From contig CM076854.1 of assembly GCA_039519185.1 (NCBI GenBank), positions 76,007,948-76,071,947 on the forward strand: DNA of 64,000 bases, in the 5' to 3' direction. Of the stretch, positions 57,701-64,000 are shown one piece after another. The notes below the pieces were generated by a model. It made no database searches. It was not told the DNA's origin and saw only the letters and a list, made by a program, of their open reading frames with translations. Position 1 is the stretch's first letter. Every line of letters starts with the position of its first letter. A program made the position numbers and the translations under genes. The DNA comes from Astragalus membranaceus (Eukaryota; Streptophyta; Magnoliopsida; Fabales; Fabaceae).

Positions 57701-58244
57701 TAACAAGTCTTCTCCATTCCCTTATGTGGAAGCAGCTGAAGAGTCTTTGGAGACTTCTTTCCAATCTCTTGAAATTGCCAATGCTGTGCTTGGTGGATGT
57801 GGATCGTCATCGCCCGTGATAAAGCTGTCAAAGAGTGGAGAGATGGTCGCGAGAAATATGATGGACCAAGGTTATCAGCTAGGACGCGGTCTTGGAAAGG
57901 TAGGACAAGGAATTCTTGCCCCAGTGCAGCTGAAAGAGAACAAAGGTCGTTGTGGTTTGGGATACTTCCCTAATGAGGAGGAGAAAAGAAAGTTGTCTGA
58001 AGAGAGAAGAGATGAAAGATTGGCCAAGCTGAGAGGTCAAGACCCCTGGCCCAAAAGGATTCCCATTTGTGATATCAGACAGAGCTTTACCAGTGCTGGA
58101 TTGTTGGATCCTAACCGTATTGCTGCCATCGAGGATGAATCCGAGGTGGATGGGACCATTTTAGTTCGCCGTTGCCATGCTGAGGAGAAGCTCAAAAATT
58201 GGGAAGCTATGGACTTGCCCATTACTTTTATTTCAAAGTACTGA
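54720..58244 (+). CDS. gag-pro: Gag-protease polyprotein of element D (1174 aa)
   Basis: Start set at MASIPED because the sequence before it resembles untranslated leader; an in-frame ATG at 54597 is the alternative. Order: coiled N-terminus (ENQVLRDKVGAMEAQM); a proline/alanine-rich linker with three GAA repeats; gag capsid domain (about 285-390: LIHFFQNSLTGASLDWY, FKEYAQKWR); an Ogre-type zinc motif CIFHNGGVGHTVEDC (about 528); a Cys-rich patch CRCGVIQKGCVCADPAC; aspartic protease with VLIDNGSSLNV (about 882); and a C-terminal G-patch (GYQLGRGLGKVGQG, about 1050-1080), a known feature of this lineage. The stop at 58242 lies inside the predicted intron, so the unspliced RNA ends here and spliced RNA continues into pol. 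Confidence 0.9.
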   Translation: MASIPEDLQFENENHGNPGDPVITMLNPEQLAQENQVLRDKVGAMEAQMAEVMNMLQTLRSGAAAGAAAGAAAVVNPEGVVTFVSPPTSAEAIAVHPPPRPEVGGSPGTSGQRQPNAQIYPWGMPINYTPSTAEAIPVVTSQPAVVTFNGTAGVPIHIPGPGMIPPRSSPTPAPEVGVNPPNAAYQMGNPAQYGGYYFSPGSYPQGQMVESSQPRDRYHLLEERLRAMEGSGTRAKDAQDLCLVPGVVIPPKFKAPDFDKYRGTGCPSSHLTMYVRKMAAYAHDDKVLIHFFQNSLTGASLDWYMQLQSSDIHSWKDLSEAFLKQYQYNMDLAPDRSQLQLMSKGDRESFKEYAQKWRSVAAQVKPPLTEKEMVYMFMETLPGIYYDRLVGSVSSSFSDMVIIGERLEHGLRSGKIAGGFGNSGGQKKPFSNFPKKKEGETNVITAGGGPSFNAPPQKVPFSVPAQPPQNNPGHRTQNHQERKRTNFDPIPITYTELFNHLITKNLVQTRPMRPVQPPFPRGYNADATCIFHNGGVGHTVEDCYAFKFIVQDLIDANWLSFKPNNPSTTTNPLPGHGAPSANAIEDSGSQIMIKNVESIKTPLEDIHAELCRCGVIQKGCVCADPACAGTCEDFKSVLQDLMDRYVVRLEVVEKEEGVLMLQFNDGKEARKPIEILYNSKPVQAKPQPLVIEIPAPFPYEKDSAVPWKYNTLPSIGVSPSTAVTNITGSSGMTRSGRMYAPEFGPIESSKEAGDRARKGKEKEAENVQKKKGAEPETDEFLKIVRQSDYKVVDQMNQTPAKISMLSLLMSSEAHRTALMKVLNEAHVAQNISVGQFDEVVGNIVAANHLTFTDEELPPEGKKHNQALHISVKCGDFVLARVLIDNGSSLNVMPQSTVSKLDVDCSFMKPSSTLVRAFDGSKKEVIGEMEFPIQIGPETFYINFQVMDISSSYSCLLGRPWIHMAGAIPSSLHQRVKFVVNDKIVVVYGEEEMLVNKSSPFPYVEAAEESLETSFQSLEIANAVLGGCGSSSPVIKLSKSGEMVARNMMDQGYQLGRGLGKVGQGILAPVQLKENKGRCGLGYFPNEEEKRKLSEERRDERLAKLRGQDPWPKRIPICDIRQSFTSAGLLDPNRIAAIEDESEVDGTILVRRCHAEEKLKNWEAMDLPITFISKY

Positions 58245-58469
58245 TTGTAATGCAACCCTGTGGCTCTGCCCAAGGCCATAGGACAAGTTGCTAGGGGCAA
58301 ACATGTTTTTATTTTTCAGAGTTATCATCATTATATAAAAATGTTTGTTTTGAATTTTCAATCAATAAAAATCCATTTCTCTTCATTTCATGCGTCTTTT
58401 TATTGCTTTGTTATTGCTTGTTTGCTTGTTTCGCTTTTCATTCTGCTTTTGCGCTTCGGTAAAATGCAG
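58238..58469 (+). other. Predicted intron joining gag-pro to pol (element D)
   Basis: Donor AA|GTACTG at 58238, T-rich tract before AAAATGCAG|AC with acceptor AG at 58468-58469. Length 232 nt. It removes the gag-pro stop and joins codon phase 2 to phase 2, so the polyprotein stays in frame. Ogre elements are known for a spliced intron at this place. Not verified by RNA here. Confidence 0.75.
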
Positions 58470-61400
58470 ACATACAGCAATTATCTCTAAGAACAACAGT
58501 GCTAGCAGTCCAAACTTTGACTTTGATCATCCAGTTAACCAAGCCGAGGGGGATGTTGATGAAAACTGGGAAGCTTCTCCAGAATTGATGAGATTAATAG
58601 AACAGGAAGAGAAGGTTATTCAACCTCATGGGGAGTCGATTGAGATCATCAACCTGGGTACAGAAGAGGATAGAAGAGAGGTCAAGGTCGGTACCGCCAT
58701 GGAAGAGAGTGAACGCAAAAGACTAATCCAACTCTTGCATGATTATGCTGATGTCTTTGCGTGGTCGTACAAAGATATGCCAGGGCTAGACACCGACATT
58801 GTTGAACACAGGTTGCCAGTAAAGCCGGAGTGCCCGCCAGTCAAGCAGAAATTGAGAAGAATAAAACCAGAAATGTCACTGAAGATACGGGATGAGGTAA
58901 AGAAACAGTTTGATGCCGGGTTCCTAGCGGTTGCGAAGTATCCACAGTGGGTAGCCAACATCGTCCCTGTTCCGAAAAAAGACGGCAAGGTCAGAATGTG
59001 CGTCGACTACAGAGATCTGAACAGAGCTAGTCCTAAGGATGATTTCCCTCTGCCTCATATTGACATTCTGGTAGACAGCACGGCCCAACACTCATTGTTC
59101 TCCTTCATGGACGGGTATTCAGGGTACAATCAGATAAAGATGGCTCCGGAAGATATGGAGAAAACCACCTTCATAACTCTCTGGGGCACATTCTGCTATA
59201 AAGTGATGCCTTTTGGACTCAAGAATGCCGGTGCGACTTATCAAAGGGCAATGGTGACATTATTCCACGATATGATGCACAAAGAAATTGAGGTGTATGT
59301 AGATGATATGATTGCAAAGTCCAAGACTGATGAAGGACACATTGTCAACCTGCAAAAGCTCTTTGAACGTCTACGGAAGTTCAAACTCAGACTAAACCCA
59401 GCAAAATGTACCTTCGGTGTCAGATCCGGAAAATTACTGGGATTTATCGTCAGTCAGAAGGGGATAGAAGTTGATCCAGACAAAGTTAAAGCAATCCTCG
59501 AAATGCCAGTGCCAAAGACTGAAAAAGAGGTCCGTGGGTTCCTTGGGAGATTGAACTACATCTCAAGATTCATATCCCAATTGACCGCCACTTGTGAGCC
59601 TCTCTTCAAGCTGTTGTGCAAGAACCAGAAAGCAGAGTGGAATGATGATTGCCAAAGAGCCTTTGAAAGAATTAAGGACTATCTGCAGAATCCGCCAATT
59701 TTGATGCCGCCGGTGTCCAGTAGACCGCTTATCCTGTATCTAACTGTGTTGAATGGTTCAATGGGGTGTGTACTGGGGCAACACGACGAATCGGGAAAGA
59801 AAGAGCATGCTATATACTACTTGAGTAAAAAGTTCACTGATTGCGAGACGAGATACTCAATGCTTGAAAAGACTTGTTGTGCCTTAGCCTGGGCCGCCCA
59901 TCGCTTAAGGCAGTACATGCTGAGTCATACAACCTGGTTGGTATCTAAAATGGATCCAATCAAGTACATTTTTGAAAAGCCAGCCCTCACAGGACGGATC
60001 GCTCGGTGGCAGATGTTATTATCAGAGTATGATATCCTATATGTCACACAGAAAGCGGTCAAGGGAAGTGCGCTTGCTGAGTATTTAGCATGTCAGCCAA
60101 TTCAAGATTATCAGTCGATGCAGTATGATTTTCCCGATGAGGACATCATGGCGCTGTTTGATGAAGGGAAGTCTCAAGAAAATGAAAGGTGGAGGATGAT
60201 ATTTGACGGTGCATCCAATGTGTGGGGACACGGAGCTGGGGCTGTGCTAATCTCCCCAGATAACCGTTTCATTCCGATCACTGCCAGATTGAGCTTTTAT
60301 GTCACTAACAACATCGCAGAATATGAAGCGTGCATCTTGGGGATTCAGGCAGCCCTTGAATGGAAGGTTAAAAGACTCGATGTGTATGGTGATTCGGCTT
60401 TGGTTATTCATCAGGTGAGAGGTGATTGGGAGACCAGAGATCCAAAATTGATCCCTTATTGTAATTATGTCCAGGAATTGATGGAGTCTTTCGACGAAAT
60501 TACTTTCCAGCATATCCCTCGAGGTGAAAATCAGTTGGCCGATGCTTTGGCAACTCTGTCGTCAATGTTCAACATCAATTGCGACAAAAATCTAACTCAT
60601 ATCAGAATCCAACATCGGGGTCTCCCGGCACATCATTACTGCACTGCAATTGAGGAAGAGCCTGATAACAAGCCGTGGTATCATGATATCAAACAATACA
60701 TCACTAAAAGAGAATACCCACCTGGGGCATCAGAGAATGACAAAAGAACTCTCAGAAGATTGTCAAGGAGTTTCTTTCTGAGTGGTGAAGTTCTTTACAA
60801 AAGGAATTATGATATGGTCCTCCTGAGGTGTGTAGCAGAGGAGGAAGCAGCAAAGATCATGAGAGAGGTCCATGAAGGTTCATTCGGGGACCATTCCAGT
60901 GGGCACACCATGGCAAGAAAGATCTTGAGAGCGGGCTATTATTGGTTGCGAATGGAGACCGATTGCTACAGCTTTGTGCGCAAGTGCCACAAATGTCAGA
61001 TTTACGCCGACCACATTCATGTACCGCCTTCTAAGTTGAATGTCTTGACCGCGTCTTGGCCATTCTCAATGTGGGGCATGGATGTCATTGGTCCTATAGA
61101 GCCTAAAGCGTCAAACGGGCATCGTTTCATTCTGGTCGCAATCGATTATTTCACCAAGTGGGTTGAAGCCGTTTCTCACTCCAGTATCACTAGCACTGTG
61201 GTTGCAAAGTTTGTGAAGAAAGATCTGATTTGCCGCTATGGGCTTCCAGATAAGATCATTACTGATAATGGCAGCAACTTGAACAGCAAAATGATGAAGG
61301 ACCTGTGCACAGGGTTCAAGATTCAGCATCACAATACTTCACCTTATAGGCCCAAGATGAATGGGGCAGTTGAAGCGGCCAATAAGAACATCAAGAAGAT

Positions 61401-61923
61401 AGTGCAGAAAATGGTGGTGACCTACAAAGATTGGCACGAAATGCTCCCTTTTGCCCTACATGGCTATCGTACTTCAGTGCGTACATCGACCGGGGCAACT
61501 CCTTTTTCTCTGGTATATGGATCAGAAGCAGTACTCCCTATTGAGGTTGAAATACCTTCCCTGCGGGTACTAATGGAAACCAAGTTGGAAGAGGCAGAGT
61601 GGGTGCAGGCCCGTCTAGATCAGTTAAATCTCATCGAAGAAAAGAGAATTGCAGCCTTATGTCATGGGCAACTGTACCAACAAAGGATGAAGACCGCTTT
61701 TGACAAGAAGGTTCGTCCCCGAGAATTCAATGAAGGAGATCTAGTACTCAAGAAGATCCTGCCCATTCAGAGCGATCCCCGTGGGAAGTGGACGCCCAAC
61801 TATGACGGACCTTACGTGGTCAAGAAAGCATTTTCCGGAGGAGCGCTGATACTCACAAATATGGACGGTGAAGATCTCAAGAACCCAGTCAATTCTGATT
61901 CAGTGAAGAAGTATTATGCCTAA
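58470..61923 (+). CDS. pol: Pol of element D: RT, two RNase H domains, integrase (second exon)
   Basis: The frame is open from 58390, but coding should begin after the intron at 58470. Reverse transcriptase: RMCVDYRDLNRASPKDDFPL (about 58990) and catalytic YVDDMIAKSK (about 59295). The first, Ty3-type RNase H (about 59715-60090) is degenerate: YLTVLNGS replaces YCDAS. The second, archaeal-type RNase H (about 60190-60570) looks intact, with FDGAS, EYEACILG, YGDSALV and NQLADALATL. Integrase: HHCC ending CHKCQ (about 60870-61000), then WGMDVIGP, ITDNGSN and the glutamate in NGAVEAANK (about 61080-61390). No chromodomain. The dual RNase H is diagnostic of the Tat lineage. No stop or frameshift. 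Confidence 0.93.
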
Positions 61924-61972
61924 AGAAATAGACGAAAAAAAGAGAAAGATAAGCCAAGCAAGATTTAGCTCG

Positions 61973-62051
61973 CTAGGTTGAAAACCCGAAAAGGCAACCT
62001 AGGCAAAATCAGAGCGACCCGGTGGATTGAAAACCCGCAAAGGGCGATCTA
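61973..62051 (+). ncRNA. Paired post-pol hairpins (element D)
   Basis: Unit 1: CTAGGTT (61973-61979) / AACCTAG (61996-62002) with CC-GAAAA-GG inside. Unit 2: TGGAT (62023-62027) / ATCTA (62047-62051) with CCC-GCAAA-GGG inside (62034-62044). Begins 50 nt after the pol stop. Homologous to 39828-39906 in C. Confidence 0.6.
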
Positions 62052-62885
62052 GGCAAAAATTAGGGTCAGAAAACTTGGGCATGAAAATGAGAAAAGGCAT
62101 ACAGCACTCCTGAAGGTTCGGGATAAAGGGGTGGTCAAAGTCAAGGACATAAACGCTCAGCACTGTTCCACAGAGACGGACAGTCAGAAATAAGCTCCTC
62201 TCTTTTTTTCGTGTCTTTTTGCAGTTTAAACTTTCAAATGTAATGAACAGTCGGCGTAACTTGCTGTACGACCGGTCTTCACATCAATAAAGTTCAATTT
62301 TTCTCACGATCTGCTTGCTTTTTATTTTCTTTTTTTTTTCTCTGCTCAAAATAAATGTTTTATAATGATGGTGATGATGACCTGGAAAACATGTGCATAG
62401 ATCATGGAGCATTACAATCATCACAGAGTCCCTAAAGGTCGCGAAAAAAGGCAATTCCCCAAAACCAGTTAATCATGCAAGAGAAAGCGACTGCTCTCAC
62501 GATTGCTTCAAACGGTGAAGTCAAAGCCAACATGCACTCGGCTCATTAGCCCCGCAATTCCAATGGGTTCCTCAGTCTCGTGCCATGAGTATCGCGGATT
62601 GGCTGAACCAGCAAAAAAAAAAAAGCCGAAAGAGTAAAAGAGCAAAAGAAAAAAACAAACGATCAGAAAAAAGAAAGCTGACAAAAGAAACGAAAAATCA
62701 AAAGTAGCATCCCACTACATTCATCATTACACCAAAATCATGAGCATTACATGCATCCGCATAACATGCCCTTGCATAACATGCACCCATACTCCATGCA
62801 CCATTCCTTGCATTAACTAACGTATACAGGTACCTCAATCCAATGCAGTAGCATCGGTCATTTCAAATCAACCAATCAACTGAAC
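62052..62885 (+). other. Element D post-pol non-coding region
   Basis: No gene seen. A-rich, with blocks shared with the C tail (CGATCAGAAAAAAGAAAGCT near 62659, CAGGTACCTCAATCCA near 62827) and ATGCAT/CATAACATGC repeats (62745-62800). Confidence 0.75.
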
Positions 62886-63820
62886 TCCTGAGCCCTCTGT
62901 GCTCCCCCCTGAGCCCTCTGTGCTCCCCCCTGAGCCCTCTGTGCTCCCCCTGAGCCCTCTGTGCTCCCTCTTGAGCCCTCTGTGCTCCTCCTGAGCCCTC
63001 TGTGCTCCCCCCTGAGCCCTCTGTGCTCCCCCCTGAGCCCTCTGTGCTCCCCCTGAGCCCTCTGTGCTCCCTCTTGAGCCCTCTGTGCTCCTCCTGAGCC
63101 CTCTGTGCTCCCCCCTGAGCCCTCTGTGCTCCCCCTGAGCCCTCTGTGCTCCCTCTTGAGCCCTCTGTGCTCCTCCTGAGCCCTCTGTGCTCCCCCCTGA
63201 GCCCTCTGTGCTCCCCCTGAGCCCTCTGTGCTCCCCCTGAGCCCTCTGTGCTCCCTCTTGAGCCCTCTGTGCTCCTCCTGAGCCCTCTGTGCTCCCCCCT
63301 GAGCCCTCTGTGCTCCCCCCTAAGCCCTCTGTGCTCCCCCTGAGCCCTCTGTGCTCCCTCTTGAGCCCTCTGTGCTCCTCCTGAGCCCTCTGTGCTCCCC
63401 CCTGAGCCCTCTGTTCTCCCCCCTGAGCCCTCTGTGCTCCCCCTGAGCCCTCTGTGCTCCTCCTGAGCCCTCTGTGCTCCTCCTGAGCCCTCTGTGCTCC
63501 CCCCTGAGCCCTCTGTGCTCCCTCCTGAGCCCTCTGTGCTCCTCCTGAGCCCTCTGTGCTCCCCCCTGAGCCCTCTGTGCTCCTCCTGAGCCCTCTGTGC
63601 TCCCCCCTGAGCCCTCTGTGCTCCCTCCTTAGCCCTCTGTGCCCCCCTGAGCCCTCTGCGCTCATCCTGAGCCCTCTGCGCTCATCCTGAGCCCTCTGCG
63701 CTCCCCCTGAGCCCTCTGTGCTCCCCCTGAGCCCTCTGTGCTCCTCCTGAGCCCTCTGTGCTCCTCCTGAGCCCTCAGTGCTCATCCTGAGCCCTCCGCG
63801 CTCATCCTGAGCCTGCAGTG
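62886..63820 (+). repeat. Minisatellite of about 45 GAGCCCTCTGTGCTCCCCCT units (20-21 bp)
   Basis: About 45 units counted by eye. They differ mainly in the last 6-7 bases (CCCCCCT, CCCCCT, CCCTCTT, CCTCCT). These variants recur in a fixed order, so there is a higher-order repeat of 4-5 units, especially at 62886-63400. Later units are less regular and include CATCCT variants. The 305-codon minus-strand frame (62868-63785) is produced by the repeat. Confidence 0.93.
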
Positions 63821-64000
63821 CTCCTTCTTTACTGCTTTTTTTTTACCGCCTTATTTCCTGCTTTTGGACGCCAAGTGTTAAACTCACAAATCGTTGTTAG
63901 CACGCCAAGTGGTGATTCAAAAAAAAAAAAAAAAATCTAATCTGTTTTTGCATGCATATTGCATTTTTCATCTGACATCAACAAAAACAAAAAATGAGAA
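63821..64000 (+). other. Element D tail after the minisatellite
   Basis: Non-coding. CGCCAAGTGTTAA and CACGCCAAGTGG match the segment after C's minisatellite (about 43442). The 3' LTR has not begun by the end of the window. Confidence 0.75.

Larger units (their letters stand above)
46898..64000 (+). mobile_element. Element D: autonomous Ogre-like (Tat lineage) LTR retrotransposon, 3' end outside the window
   Basis: 5' LTR 46898-51278, primer site 51281, ORF1 52416-54392, gag-pro 54720-58244, predicted intron 58238-58469, pol to 61923, then a long repeat-rich tail. The extra ORF before gag, the intron between protease and RT, and two RNase H domains in pol together define Ogre/Tat elements. 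All frames are open. It sits in the C 3' LTR; CACTC at 46893-46897 should be its target duplication. Confidence 0.93.

Noticed and set aside
62868..63785. 305-codon minus-strand open frame rich in E, G, R and Q
   Set aside because: Produced entirely by the 20-21 bp minisatellite; the frame wanders between repeat phases and has no family motif.

Overview
This window looks like nuclear DNA of a flowering plant with a large, repeat-rich genome. A legume of the clover/vetch/pea type is my best guess. The basis is an Ogre-like (Ty3/gypsy, Tat lineage) element with an extra ORF before gag and an intron between protease and reverse transcriptase, together with Tekay-type chromoviruses and an En/Spm (CACTA) transposon. 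The species call is inference. I found no host gene, rRNA or tRNA gene; nearly every base belongs to a transposable element, and most of the elements are nested in one another.

Left half (1-23031): a CACTA transposon is the substrate. Its left end is outside the window; its right terminal inverted repeat ends at 23031. Its transposase gene (tnp2) has been hit twice within about 500 bp: by element E (a Tekay-like chromovirus on +, visible as pol plus 3' LTR, 1-5855) and by element A (a complete 9.3 kb Tekay-like chromovirus on -, 6359-15676, TSD TAGAT). Past A, tnp2 resumes in frame and ends at 17760. A second, 11-exon CACTA gene with a Ulp1-like C-terminus follows (17908-20953) and carries one in-frame stop. 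The CACTA tail has hairpin-rich subterminal repeats.

Middle (23032-46897): a short AT-rich stretch holds a tRNA-derived SINE with an 18-bp target duplication. Then comes element C, an Ogre-like element without coding capacity: LTR, primer site, about 6 kb of non-coding interior, and a 3' LTR. Element B (same family as A, complete, TSD TCACC) sits inside C's 5' LTR. The uninterrupted version of that site is present in C's other LTR at about 44960-44980.

Right (46898-64000): element D, an autonomous Ogre-like element, begins where C's 3' LTR breaks off. It has a 4.4 kb 5' LTR, a primer site, ORF1, gag-protease, a predicted intron, and a pol with two RNase H domains and integrase. A non-coding tail with a large minisatellite follows; its 3' LTR lies beyond the window.

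Relative order: the CACTA came before E and A, and C came before B and D. A and B are very young: 3 and 2 LTR differences counted by eye.

The most interesting signals are structural. (1) Two Tekay families carry 8-9 copies of a 13-nt, 5-bp-stem/3-nt-loop inverted repeat at the same LTR offset, but with unrelated stem sequences. (2) A double hairpin near the U5 end of the Ogre-like elements shows compensatory stem changes. (3) Paired hairpins after pol also show compensatory changes. Signals 2 and 3 are kept in the coding-less element C, which suggests cis-acting RNA functions.
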